Below the pieces are notes generated by a model. The model ran no database searches. It saw only the letters and a list, made by a program, of their open reading frames with translations, and was not told where the DNA came from. A DNA stretch of 41,327 nt, from assembly GCF_900115475.1 (NCBI RefSeq), contig NZ_FOWP01000018.1:63841-105167 (forward strand). Direction: 5' to 3'. This stretch comes from Ectopseudomonas composti (GTDB lineage Bacteria > Pseudomonadota > Gammaproteobacteria > Pseudomonadales > Pseudomonadaceae). The translations under genes and the position numbers were made by a program. Shown here piece after piece: positions 7,587-17,152 of the stretch. Numbering within the stretch: position 1 is the first letter of the stretch; every line of letters begins with the position of its first letter.

Positions 7587-8492
7587 ATGAACCGCACATC
7601 CCGCGTAGCCGACCCGTCCTACGAACTGATGGACGACCACGAAGGCCATTCGCTGATCTACCGTCAGCACGGCTTCCCCTCGCCGCTGGTGCGTTGGCAC
7701 TTCCACAAGGAGTACGAGCTGCACCTGATCGTCGCCAGCTCCGGCAAGGTGTTCATCGGCGACTACATCGGCAACTTCTCCCCGCAGACGCTGTTCCTCA
7801 CCGGCCCTGGCCTGCCGCACAACTGGATCAGCCAGGTCGAGGAAGGCGAGGTGGTTCAAACCCGCGACATGCTGGTCAACTTCACCGATGAGGTGCTGGG
7901 AAGCGGTACCGCCGTGTTCGCCGAGCTCAATATCCTGCAACCCTTGCTGGCTCGTGCGCAGTTCGGCATCGAGTTCCGCGACCCGCAGCTGATTCGCGAG
8001 GCCGGCGTGCTGATGGGCAAGATCGCCAGCAGCCGGGGCATTACCCGCCTGGGTCATTTCTTCATCCTCATGGAGCTGCTCGCCGGCAGCGAGGATTACC
8101 AGTTGCTCTCCGCCGTGACCTCGTCGGAGCTAGGCGACGAGCAACATGTCGAGCGCATCAACCGGGCGGTGGACTACATCTTCCAGCACTACGCGCAGGG
8201 CATCAGCCAGGAAGAAGTCGCCGAACACCTGGGCATGACCACCACCTACTTTTCGCGTTTCTTCAAACAGGCCACCGGGCGAGGTTTCGTCGAGTTCGTC
8301 AATCGCCTGCGCGTGAGCAAGTCCTGCGAGCTGCTGAGCAAGAGCGACAAGCCGGTGACCGACGTGTGCTTCGAGTCCGGCTTCAGCAACATTTCCAACT
8401 TCAATCGCCGTTTCCAGCAACTCAAGGGCATGACGCCCTCGGGCTATCGCAAGCTCGCGGTGCAGCGCCTGACCGAGCAAAACCTGTACTGA
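7587..8492 (+). CDS. mtlR: AraC/XylS activator of the mannitol operon, MtlR
   Basis: A 301-residue AraC/XylS regulator closely resembling MtlR of P. fluorescens, which activates mtlEFGKDYZ when mannitol, sorbitol or arabitol is present. The N-terminal sensing part contains SLIYRQHGFPSPLVRWHFHKEYELH and LIVASSGKVFIGDYIGNF. The two C-terminal helix-turn-helix motifs are EEVAEHLGMTTTYFSRFFKQATG and VTDVCFESGFSNISNFNRRFQQLKGMTPSGYR. It lies directly upstream of the transporter genes, on the same strand, as in P. fluorescens. The ribosome binding site before ATG 7587 is poor, so it may be weakly translated; a second Met at residue 15 is the alternative. Confidence 0.93.
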   Translation: MNRTSRVADPSYELMDDHEGHSLIYRQHGFPSPLVRWHFHKEYELHLIVASSGKVFIGDYIGNFSPQTLFLTGPGLPHNWISQVEEGEVVQTRDMLVNFTDEVLGSGTAVFAELNILQPLLARAQFGIEFRDPQLIREAGVLMGKIASSRGITRLGHFFILMELLAGSEDYQLLSAVTSSELGDEQHVERINRAVDYIFQHYAQGISQEEVAEHLGMTTTYFSRFFKQATGRGFVEFVNRLRVSKSCELLSKSDKPVTDVCFESGFSNISNFNRRFQQLKGMTPSGYRKLAVQRLTEQNLY

Positions 8493-8584
8493 ATCGGCAG
8501 CAGCACTCTGCGCCAAAATCCTCCACAACCCTCATGCCAGGCAGCTTCTACGACATCCAGGCTGGTTTCCGCTCGCCTATCGAG

Positions 8585-8648
8585 TGCAAAAAAGTATCGA
8601 TCACTGTGCGTTCAAGGATTTGTCCGCGCGCGCTTGCGGGGGTGTAAT
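8585..8648 (+). promoter_or_regulatory. Predicted mtlE promoter with MtlR-type direct repeats
   Basis: TTGTCC at 8620-8625 and TGTAAT at 8643-8648 with a 17-bp spacer form a plausible sigma-70 promoter. Two imperfect direct repeats, TGCAAAAAAGTAT at 8585-8597 and TGCGTTCAAGGAT at 8607-8619, share 8 of 13 bases. They are 22 bp (two helical turns) apart, and the second touches the -35 box. That is the usual class II layout of AraC-type activators, so MtlR is the expected binder. The promoter is predicted, not shown. Confidence 0.5.
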
Positions 8649-8667
8649 CCGGCCCGAGCGAAACAAA

Positions 8668-8675
8668 AACAATAA
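8668..8675 (+). promoter_or_regulatory. CA motif, possible Hfq/Crc catabolite-repression site
   Basis: AACAATAA at 8668-8675 fits the AAnAAnAA pattern bound by Hfq with Crc in Pseudomonas mRNAs and lies in an A-rich stretch from 8661. It sits in the predicted mtlE leader, about 45 nt before the start codon, farther from the ribosome binding site than usual. Sugar-alcohol operons are known catabolite-repression targets, so the site is plausible but unproven. Confidence 0.4.
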
Positions 8676-8719
8676 CGTTCTTCCGTAGCCGTACTGGCAC
8701 GGGAGAGGAGTTCACAAGA

Positions 8720-10030
<1,311 letters not shown>

Positions 10031-10040
10031 CACCACCAGG

Positions 10041-10155
10041 ATCGCTCTCACGCTCTGCGTGGGAGCGCATATGAGGACGCTCCGCGTCCGCTGACTCGGT
10101 GTCACGGGGCGCAGAGCGCCCCAGGATGCATTCCAACGCGGAGCGTAGGAACGAG
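10041..10155. repeat. REP-like multi-hairpin repeat between mtlE and mtlF
   Basis: The 214-bp mtlE-mtlF gap holds an array of short palindromes. The outer pair is CTCACGCTCTGCGTGGGAG near 10046 against TTCCAACGCGGAGCGTAGGAA near 10131. Internal hairpins are GGACGCTCCGCGTCC near 10075 and GGGGCGCAGAGCGCCCC near 10106. Such CGCTCTGCG/CGCGGAGCG elements are widespread between genes in this Pseudomonas group. A CGTAGGGTGGG fragment follows at 10186-10196, and nothing coding is seen up to 10240. The hairpins could stabilise the mtlE end of the transcript or cut downstream expression. Confidence 0.8.
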
Positions 10156-10244
10156 CAAACGAGCAAAGTAGCCATTTTTCGGTCCCGTAGGGTGGGCCGC
10201 CCACTCGCCTTACGCCACCACCCAATTCCGCCCTCGGAGGCATG

Positions 10245-11177
10245 ATGAATTCCCCGGCCATCGACTCACCCGCCACGCAGGCCAGCACACCGGCACCGCG
10301 TAAAGCACGGCGCCTGGCGCCCGGCTGGTTTCTGGTCAGCCCGTCGGTGCTTCTGCTGCTGATCTGGATGATCGTGCCGCTGGGCATGACCGTTTATTTC
10401 TCGCTGATCCGCTACAACCTGCTCTACCCCGGCGAAAACGATTTCGTCGGCCTGGAGAACTTCGAATACTTCGTCACCGACGCCGCCTTCCTCTCCGGCG
10501 CTGGCAACACCCTGCTGCTGGTCGGCAGTGTGCTGCTGATCAGCGTGGTGCTCGGCGTGCTGATCTCCGCGCTGCTGGAAGCCAGCGAGTTCTTTGGCCG
10601 GGGCATCGTGCGGGTGCTGCTGATTTCGCCGTTCTTCATCATGCCCACGGTCAGCGCGCTGCTGTGGAAGAACCTGATCTTCCATCCGGTATCGGGGATT
10701 CTCGCCGCCATCTGGCAGTTCTTCGGCGCCCAGCCGGTGGACTGGCTGGCCCACCACCCGCTGTTCTCGATCATCATGATCGTGTCCTGGCAGTGGCTGC
10801 CGTTCGCCATCCTGATCCTGATGACCGCCATGCAGTCACTGGATCAGGAGCAGAAGGAAGCCGCGCGCCTCGACGGCGCCGGCCCCATCGCCATCTTCTG
10901 GCACCTGACCCTGCCGCACCTGGCGCGGCCGATTGCCGTGGTGGTGATGATCGAAACCATCTTCCTGCTCTCGGTGTTCGCCGAGATCTACACCACCACC
11001 AGCGGCGGCCCCGGTTATGAATCGACCAACCTCGCCTACCTGATCTACACCCAGGCGCTGCTGCAGTTCGACGTCGGCATGGCCTCGGCCGGCGGACTGA
11101 TCGCCGTGGTCATCGCCAATATCGCCGCCATCGTGCTGATCCGCATGATCGGCAAGAACCTGACCGACAAGCAGTGA
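10245..11177 (+). CDS. mtlF: Polyol ABC transporter permease
   Basis: A 310-residue inner-membrane permease of the MalF/UgpA type with six predicted membrane segments after a cytoplasmic N-terminus (first one LAPGWFLVSPSVLLLLIWMIVPL). The EAA loop that contacts the ATPase is visible as EAARLDGAGPIAIFWHLTLP near residue 205. It forms the channel with MtlG. Two adjacent ATGs occur at 10242 and 10245; the second is preferred because GGAGG ends at 10240, only one base before the first. The stop at 11177 is 10 bp from mtlG. Confidence 0.92.
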   Translation: MNSPAIDSPATQASTPAPRKARRLAPGWFLVSPSVLLLLIWMIVPLGMTVYFSLIRYNLLYPGENDFVGLENFEYFVTDAAFLSGAGNTLLLVGSVLLISVVLGVLISALLEASEFFGRGIVRVLLISPFFIMPTVSALLWKNLIFHPVSGILAAIWQFFGAQPVDWLAHHPLFSIIMIVSWQWLPFAILILMTAMQSLDQEQKEAARLDGAGPIAIFWHLTLPHLARPIAVVVMIETIFLLSVFAEIYTTTSGGPGYESTNLAYLIYTQALLQFDVGMASAGGLIAVVIANIAAIVLIRMIGKNLTDKQ

Positions 11178-11187
11178 GGGCACTGAG

Positions 11188-12021
11188 ATGCTGACGCTGA
11201 AACAATCCCGTCGCCTGCAAAGCGTGCTGGTCGGCACACTGGCCTGGGCCATTGCCGCGCTGATCTTCTTCCCGATCTTCTGGATGGTGCTGACCAGCAT
11301 GAAGACCGAGATCGACGCCTTCGCCACGCCGCCGCAGTTCATCTTCACCCCGACACTGGAGAATTACCTGCACATCAACGAGCGCAGCGACTACTTCGCC
11401 TTCGCCTGGAACTCAGTGTTGATCTCCGTCTCGGCGACGCTGCTGTGCATGTGCCTGGCCGTACCGGCGGCCTACTCCATGGCCTTCTTCGAAACCCGCC
11501 ACACCAAGCGCACGCTGCTGTGGATGCTGTCGACCAAGATGCTGCCGCCGGTGGGCGTGCTGGTACCGATCTACCTGCTGGCCAAGCAGTTCGGCCTGCT
11601 CGATTCACGCCTGGCGCTGATCATCATCTACACCCTGATCAACCTGCCGATCATCGTGTGGATGGTTTACACCTACTTCAAGGACATCCCCGTGGACATC
11701 CTCGAAGCGGCGCGCCTGGATGGCGCCACTACCTGGCAGGAGATCGTCCGCGTGCTGCTGCCGATCGCTCGCGGCGGCCTGGCCTCGACCATGTTGCTGT
11801 CGCTGATCCTGTGCTGGAACGAGGCGTTCTGGTCGCTCAACCTGACCAGCTCCGCCGCTGCCCCGCTGACTGCCCTGGTGGCCTCCTACTCCAGCCCCGA
11901 GGGCCTGTTCTGGGCCAAGCTTTCCGCCGTTTCGACCCTGGCCTGTGCGCCCATCCTGATCTTCGGCTGGATCAGCCAAAAACAACTTGTACGCGGCCTG
12001 TCCTTCGGCGCGGTGAAATAA
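11188..12021 (+). CDS. mtlG: Polyol ABC transporter permease
   Basis: A 277-residue permease of the MalG/UgpE type, partner of MtlF. The N-terminal membrane segment (LVGTLAWAIAALIFFPIFWMVLTSMK) ends in the family's TSxK signature, and the EAA loop reads EAARLDGATTWQEIVRVLLP near residue 172. The C-terminus (ISQKQLVRGLSFGAVK) is the conserved ending of this family. It lies in the operon with 10- and 15-bp gaps to its neighbours, so it is almost certainly co-transcribed. Confidence 0.93.
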   Translation: MLTLKQSRRLQSVLVGTLAWAIAALIFFPIFWMVLTSMKTEIDAFATPPQFIFTPTLENYLHINERSDYFAFAWNSVLISVSATLLCMCLAVPAAYSMAFFETRHTKRTLLWMLSTKMLPPVGVLVPIYLLAKQFGLLDSRLALIIIYTLINLPIIVWMVYTYFKDIPVDILEAARLDGATTWQEIVRVLLPIARGGLASTMLLSLILCWNEAFWSLNLTSSAAAPLTALVASYSSPEGLFWAKLSAVSTLACAPILIFGWISQKQLVRGLSFGAVK

Positions 12022-12036
12022 CGGGAGACTTTCCAC

Positions 12037-13140
12037 ATGGCTGATCTGAAGATCCGCAATCTGCAAAAAGGCTTCGACGGCACGGCGATCATCAAGGGCG
12101 TCGACCTGGACATTCGCGACCGTGAATTCGTGGTTTTCGTCGGCCCCTCGGGCTGTGGCAAATCCACCCTGCTGCGCCTGATCGCCGGGCTCGAAGAAGT
12201 CAGCAGCGGCCATATCGAGCTCGACGGCCAGGACATCACCGACATGGCGCCGGCGCGCCGTGATCTGGCCATGGTGTTCCAGACCTACGCGCTGTACCCG
12301 CACATGACCGTGCGTAAGAACCTGTCCTTCGCCCTCGACCTGGCCCACGTGGGCAAGCAAGAAATCGAGGCCAAGGTCGCCAACGCCGCGCGCATCCTGC
12401 AGCTCGACGCCCTGCTCGAACGCAAGCCCAAGCAGCTCTCCGGTGGACAGCGCCAGCGCGTGGCCATCGGCCGTGCCATCGTGCGCAACCCGAAGATCTT
12501 CCTGTTCGACGAGCCGCTGTCCAATCTCGACGCCGCCCTGCGCGTGCAGACCCGCCTGGAACTGGCGCGCCTGCACAAGGACCTGCAGGCCACCATGATC
12601 TACGTGACCCACGATCAGGTCGAAGCCATGACCCTGGCCGACAAGGTGGTGGTGCTCAATGGCGGCCGCGTCGAACAGGTCGGTTCGCCGCTGGAGCTGT
12701 ATCACCACCCGGCCAACCTGTTCGTCGCCGGCTTTCTCGGCACACCGAAGATGGGCTTTCTGCGCGGCACCCTGAACAGGGTCGAGGCAGACAGCTGCGA
12801 TGTGCAACTGGAATGCGGCACGCGCCTGACGCTGCCGCTGTCCGCCGCCGGCCTCAGCGTCGGCAGCAGCGTGACCCTGGGCGTACGCCCGGAACACCTC
12901 AACGTGGTCAGCGCCGGCAGCGGCCGCATGCAGGTGACCGCCGATGTCAGCGAGCGCCTGGGCAGCGACACCTTCTGCCACGTGTCCTGCGCCTCCGGCG
13001 AGATGCTCACGGTGCGCGTGCGTGGCGACTTCGCGCCGCGCTATGGCGACACCCTGACCCTGGATTTCGACACGGCGCACTGCCACCTCTTCGACGCCGA
13101 TGGCCAAGCCGTCGCCAAACCACTGCAGCAGGCCGCCTGA
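12037..13140 (+). CDS. mtlK: Polyol ABC transporter ATP-binding protein
   Basis: A 367-residue ATPase of the MalK/UgpC family that powers uptake through MtlFG. Walker A is GPSGCGKST at residues 36-44, the Q-loop follows in MVFQTYALYPHMTV, the ABC signature is LSGGQRQRVAIGRA, and Walker B is IFLFDEPLSNLDA, with the switch histidine in VTHDQ. The last 130 residues form the OB-type TOBE regulatory domain (VRPEHLNVV). The length is usual for the family. GGGAG precedes the ATG by ten bases. Confidence 0.95.
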   Translation: MADLKIRNLQKGFDGTAIIKGVDLDIRDREFVVFVGPSGCGKSTLLRLIAGLEEVSSGHIELDGQDITDMAPARRDLAMVFQTYALYPHMTVRKNLSFALDLAHVGKQEIEAKVANAARILQLDALLERKPKQLSGGQRQRVAIGRAIVRNPKIFLFDEPLSNLDAALRVQTRLELARLHKDLQATMIYVTHDQVEAMTLADKVVVLNGGRVEQVGSPLELYHHPANLFVAGFLGTPKMGFLRGTLNRVEADSCDVQLECGTRLTLPLSAAGLSVGSSVTLGVRPEHLNVVSAGSGRMQVTADVSERLGSDTFCHVSCASGEMLTVRVRGDFAPRYGDTLTLDFDTAHCHLFDADGQAVAKPLQQAA

Positions 13141-13166
13141 CGCCGCTCCATCACGGGATGTTCCAG

Positions 13167-14642
13167 ATGAAACTCAATCGCCAGCAGCTTTCCCGGCTTG
13201 GCGGCGCCGTCGCGCTGCCCAGCTACACCGCCGACATGATCCGCACCGGCATCGCCCATTTCGGCGTCGGCGGCTTTCACCGCGCCCATCAGGCGGTCTA
13301 CACCGACGCCCTGATGAACCAGGGCCTGGCGCTCGACTGGGGTATCTGCGGGGTCGGCGTGCGCAGTGAAGACCGCGCCATGCGCGATGCCCTGGCCAGC
13401 CAGGACTACCTCTACACCCTGGTCGAACTGGGCGACGAGCCGAACCTGCCGGTGCGGGTGATCGGCGCGATCAACGACATGCTGCTGGCCGAAGAGTCGC
13501 CGCAGGCGCTGATCGACAAACTGGCCGACCCGGCGATTCGCATCGTCTCGCTGACCATCACCGAGGGTGGTTACTGCATCGACGACAGTACTGGCGAATT
13601 TCTCGCCGAGTTACCAGCCATCCAGCACGACCTGCAACATCCCGAGTCACCAAAGAGCGTGTTCGGCTTTCTCTGCGCCGCCCTGGCCAAACGCCGCGCC
13701 GCCGGCATCCCGGCCTTCACCCTGATGTCCTGCGATAACCTGCCGCACAACGGCGATGTCACGCGCAAGGCGCTGCTGGCCTTCGCCCACCTGGCCGACC
13801 ATGAGCTGGCCACCTGGATCGACCACCACGTCAGCTTCCCCAACGCCATGGTCGACCGCATCACGCCGATGACCAGCGCCGCCCATCGTCAGCAACTGGC
13901 CGAACAACATGGCGTCGACGACGCCTGGCCAGTGGTCTGCGAGCCCTTCGTGCAATGGGTGCTGGAGGACAAGTTCGTCAGCGGCCGTCCGGCCTGGGAG
14001 GCGGTCGGCGTGCAGTTCACCGACGACGTCACGCCCTACGAGGAGATGAAGATCAAGCTGCTCAACGGCAGCCACCTGGCGTTGACCTACCTGGGCTTTC
14101 TCAAGGGCTATCGCTTCGTCCACGAAACCATGAACGACCCGCTGATGCGCCAATACGTACGCACCTTCATGGACCTCGATGTGACGCCGCAGCTGGCGCC
14201 GGTGCCGGGCATCGACCTGAGCACCTACAAGGACACGCTGATCGAGCGCTTCTCCAACCAGGCCATCGCCGACCAGTTGGAGCGGGTCTGCTCCGATGGC
14301 TCGTCGAAGTTTCCCAAGTTCATCGTGCCCACCCTGCATCGCCTGATTGAAGACGGCAAACCGCTGGACCGCGTGGCCCTGGTGGTCGCGGCCTGGGCGC
14401 TGTACCTCAAGGGCGTGGACGAAGCCGGCGCCAGCTACCGCATACCCGACCCGCGCGCCGAACACTGCCAGGCACTGGTGGCCGACGACGCGCAACTCAC
14501 CGCACGGGTGCTCGGCGAGGAGGCAATCTTCGGCAGCGCACCGGGCCGTTCGGCCGAGTTCGTCGCCGCCTTCGAACGCTGCCTGGCCAGCCTGCGCGAG
14601 CAGGGCGTGAGCCAGACCCTGCACAACCTGTTGCACACCTGA
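13167..14642 (+). CDS. mtlD: Mannitol 2-dehydrogenase (polyol dehydrogenase)
   Basis: A 491-residue polyol-specific long-chain dehydrogenase that oxidises D-mannitol to D-fructose and D-arabitol to D-xylulose with NAD. The protein starts MKLNRQQLSRLGG, matching the known P. fluorescens enzyme (493 residues). The catalytic trio Lys295, Asn300 and His303 sits in MKIKLLNGSHLALTYLG, with the same numbering as the P. fluorescens enzyme. The Rossmann part contains GIAHFGVGGFHRAHQAVYTD. The start at 13167 is preferred over an ATG at 13158; the longer open frame from 12813 is an overlap with mtlK in another frame. It supplies substrate for both MtlZ and MtlY. Confidence 0.96.
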   Translation: MKLNRQQLSRLGGAVALPSYTADMIRTGIAHFGVGGFHRAHQAVYTDALMNQGLALDWGICGVGVRSEDRAMRDALASQDYLYTLVELGDEPNLPVRVIGAINDMLLAEESPQALIDKLADPAIRIVSLTITEGGYCIDDSTGEFLAELPAIQHDLQHPESPKSVFGFLCAALAKRRAAGIPAFTLMSCDNLPHNGDVTRKALLAFAHLADHELATWIDHHVSFPNAMVDRITPMTSAAHRQQLAEQHGVDDAWPVVCEPFVQWVLEDKFVSGRPAWEAVGVQFTDDVTPYEEMKIKLLNGSHLALTYLGFLKGYRFVHETMNDPLMRQYVRTFMDLDVTPQLAPVPGIDLSTYKDTLIERFSNQAIADQLERVCSDGSSKFPKFIVPTLHRLIEDGKPLDRVALVVAAWALYLKGVDEAGASYRIPDPRAEHCQALVADDAQLTARVLGEEAIFGSAPGRSAEFVAAFERCLASLREQGVSQTLHNLLHT

Positions 14643-14658
14643 GGCCCTGGAGACGCAT

Positions 14659-15621
14659 ATGCCCAGCCTGCTAGCGCAACTCAAGCAGCACAGCGTGGTG
14701 GTCGCCGATACTGGCGACCTGGCCGCCATCGATCGTTTCCAGCCCGAGGACGCCACCACCAACCCATCGATCATCCTCAAGGCGTTGCAAGCCGGGCAGT
14801 ACCAGCACCAGGTGGACCACGCGCTGCGCCAGGCAATGGCCAGCGGCATCTCGGTCCCGGCGATCATTGCAAATGCCTGCGACCGCCTGGTGGTGAGCAT
14901 GGGCGTGGAAATCCTCGCCGCGATCAGCGGCAAGGTCTCCACCGAAGTACCTGCGGCGCTATCCTTCGACACCGCGGCCACGCTGGCGCGAGCACGCTCA
15001 CTGCATCAGCGTTACCAGCAGTTGGGCGTACCCAGCGCGCGCGTGCTGGTGAAGATCGCCGCCACCTGGGAAGGCATTCAGGCGGCGCGGCAACTGGAGC
15101 GCGAAGGTATTCGCTGCAACCTCACGCTGATCTTCAACCTGGCGCAGGCACGCGCCTGCGCCGAGGCCGGCGTGTATCTCGTATCGCCCTTCGTCGGGCG
15201 CATTCTCGACTGGCACAAGCGGCAGAATCCGGACATCAGCTTCGACGCCGAGAACGATCCCGGCGTGTTGTCGGTGCGCCAGGTCTATCGCTTCTTCAAG
15301 CAACATGACTACGCCACGGTGGTGATGGCGGCGAGCTTTCGCAACATCGGCGAAGTGCTCGCCCTGGCCGGCTGTGACTGCCTGACCATCAGCCCTGCCC
15401 TGCTCGCCGAACTGGAGCGAAGCAGCGGCGAGCTGCAACCGGCATTGGCGGATGACGGCCGCCGACTACTCGCGCCGGCCTGCCTCGATGAAGCGCAATT
15501 TCGCTGGCTGATGAACGAAGACCCCATGGCCACGGAGAAACTCGCCGAAGGTATTCGCCAGTTCCATGCCGATCAGCTCGCCCTGGAAGCGCTGCTGATC
15601 GAGCGCATGCGAGAGCTCTGA
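14659..15621 (+). CDS. tal: Transaldolase (TalB type)
   Basis: A 320-residue type 1 transaldolase. It exchanges a dihydroxyacetone unit between sedoheptulose 7-phosphate plus glyceraldehyde 3-phosphate and erythrose 4-phosphate plus fructose 6-phosphate in the non-oxidative pentose-phosphate pathway. The Schiff-base lysine is Lys132 in VLVKIAATWEGI, the same number as in E. coli TalB, and the opening DATTNPSIILKAL is typical. GGAG lies six bases before ATG 14659. It sits between mtlD (16-bp gap) and mtlY (2-bp gap), a position I do not recall from the P. fluorescens mtl operon. Its place suggests it handles xylulose 5-phosphate made by MtlY. Confidence 0.95.
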   Translation: MPSLLAQLKQHSVVVADTGDLAAIDRFQPEDATTNPSIILKALQAGQYQHQVDHALRQAMASGISVPAIIANACDRLVVSMGVEILAAISGKVSTEVPAALSFDTAATLARARSLHQRYQQLGVPSARVLVKIAATWEGIQAARQLEREGIRCNLTLIFNLAQARACAEAGVYLVSPFVGRILDWHKRQNPDISFDAENDPGVLSVRQVYRFFKQHDYATVVMAASFRNIGEVLALAGCDCLTISPALLAELERSSGELQPALADDGRRLLAPACLDEAQFRWLMNEDPMATEKLAEGIRQFHADQLALEALLIERMREL

Positions 15622-15623
15622 GC

Positions 15624-17123
15624 ATGTACCTAGGTATCGACTGCGGTACTCAGGGCACCAAGGCCCTGGTGCTGGATGCCGACAGCGGTCAGGTGCTCGG
15701 CGCCGGCAGCGCCAGCCATACGCTGCAGAGCGGCGCCAATGGCCGCCGCGAGCAGCAGCCGCAGCAGTGGCTGGAGGCCTTCGAACAGGCCACTCGACAG
15801 GCGCTGGCGGCCGCCGGAATAAGCGGCGAGCAGATTCTCGGCATCGGCGTCTCCGGTCAGCAGCACGGCCTGGTACTGCTCGACGAACAAGGCGCGGTGC
15901 TGCGCCCGGCCAAGCTCTGGTGCGACACCGAGTCGACCCCGGAGAACCAGCGTCTGCTCGATCATTTCGGTGGCGAGGCTGGCTCGCTGCAACGCCTGGG
16001 CGTGGCCATCGCGCCCGGCTACACGGTGTCCAAGCTGCTCTGGACCAAGGAGCAGCACCCGGAGCTGTTCGCCCGCATCGCACATATCCTGCTGCCGCAC
16101 GACTACCTCAACTACTGGCTTACTGGCCGCGCCTGCAGCGAGTACGGCGACGCCTCCGGTACAGGCTATTTCGACGTACGCACGCGTAGTTGGGACCGCG
16201 AGCTGCTGAACGTCATCGACTCCAGCGGGCGCCTGTGCAACGCGCTGCCAGAGCTGATCGAGCCGGATCAGCCAGTGGGCCGCCTCCTTCCACAGATCGC
16301 CCGACAACTGGGCCTGAACCCGAATGCCGTGGTGGCCAGCGGCGGCGGCGACAACATGATGGGCGCCATCGGCACCGGTAACATCCGCCCCGGCGCGATC
16401 ACCATGAGCCTGGGCACCTCCGGCACGCTCTACGCCTACAGCGACCAGCCGATAATCAGCTCGCACGCGCAGGTGGCGACCTTCTGCTCGTCATCCGGCG
16501 GCTGGCTACCGCTGATCTGCACCATGAACCTGACCAGCGCCACCGGGCTGATCCAGCAATTGCTCGAGCTGGACATCCAGGCCTTCGGCGCGCTGGTCGA
16601 GCAATCGCCCATCGGCGCCGAGGGCCTGCTGATGCTGCCGTTCTTCAACGGCGAACGGGTGCCGGCACTGCCGAGTTCGCGCGCCAGCCTGCTGGGCATG
16701 GACAGCGACAACCTGACCCGCGCCAACCTGTGTCGGGCGGTGGTCGAGGGCAGCAGTTTCGGCCTGCGCTACGGCCTCGATCTGTTGCGCGCCAGCGGCC
16801 TGCAGAGCCAGACCATCCGTCTGATCGGCGGCGCGGCGAAGAGCCCGGTATGGCGCCAGGTGATCGCCGACATCATGGGCACGCCACTGGTCTGCCCGCA
16901 GCACACCGAAGCCGCCGCGCTGGGCGCCGCGATCCAGGCCGCCTGGTGCCTGACGCCAGGCACGGATCGTCAGGCGCAGCTGGCTGCGCTATGCGAGCGT
17001 TGCGTGCACCTCGATGCCAGCACACAAACCCAGCCGGACGCAGCACGCACGGCGCAGTACGAAATGGTCTATCAACGCTACCGCGAGCAGGTCAGCCTGC
17101 TGGCCGATAGCAAACCGGCGTGA
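15624..17123 (+). CDS. mtlY: Xylulokinase
   Basis: A 499-residue FGGY-family kinase that phosphorylates D-xylulose, formed by MtlD from arabitol, to D-xylulose 5-phosphate. The first phosphate-binding loop is IDCGTQGTKALVLD. The sugar-binding region has GIGVSGQQHGLVLLD and LWCDTEST. The second ATP-binding region has SLGTSGTLYA and the C-terminal loop LIGGAAKSPVWRQVIADI. The length is standard for bacterial xylulokinases. The start follows the tal stop by 2 bp, so translation is probably coupled. Confidence 0.94.
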   Translation: MYLGIDCGTQGTKALVLDADSGQVLGAGSASHTLQSGANGRREQQPQQWLEAFEQATRQALAAAGISGEQILGIGVSGQQHGLVLLDEQGAVLRPAKLWCDTESTPENQRLLDHFGGEAGSLQRLGVAIAPGYTVSKLLWTKEQHPELFARIAHILLPHDYLNYWLTGRACSEYGDASGTGYFDVRTRSWDRELLNVIDSSGRLCNALPELIEPDQPVGRLLPQIARQLGLNPNAVVASGGGDNMMGAIGTGNIRPGAITMSLGTSGTLYAYSDQPIISSHAQVATFCSSSGGWLPLICTMNLTSATGLIQQLLELDIQAFGALVEQSPIGAEGLLMLPFFNGERVPALPSSRASLLGMDSDNLTRANLCRAVVEGSSFGLRYGLDLLRASGLQSQTIRLIGGAAKSPVWRQVIADIMGTPLVCPQHTEAAALGAAIQAAWCLTPGTDRQAQLAALCERCVHLDASTQTQPDAARTAQYEMVYQRYREQVSLLADSKPA

Positions 17124-17152
17124 GAACGCCTTGAATCATTAGGGAGAGGAAC

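Noticed and set aside
11605..13107. 500-codon minus-strand frame opposite mtlG and mtlK
   Set aside because: Both plus-strand genes have complete motifs and the operon spacing is tight; the opposite frame is an artefact of high GC.
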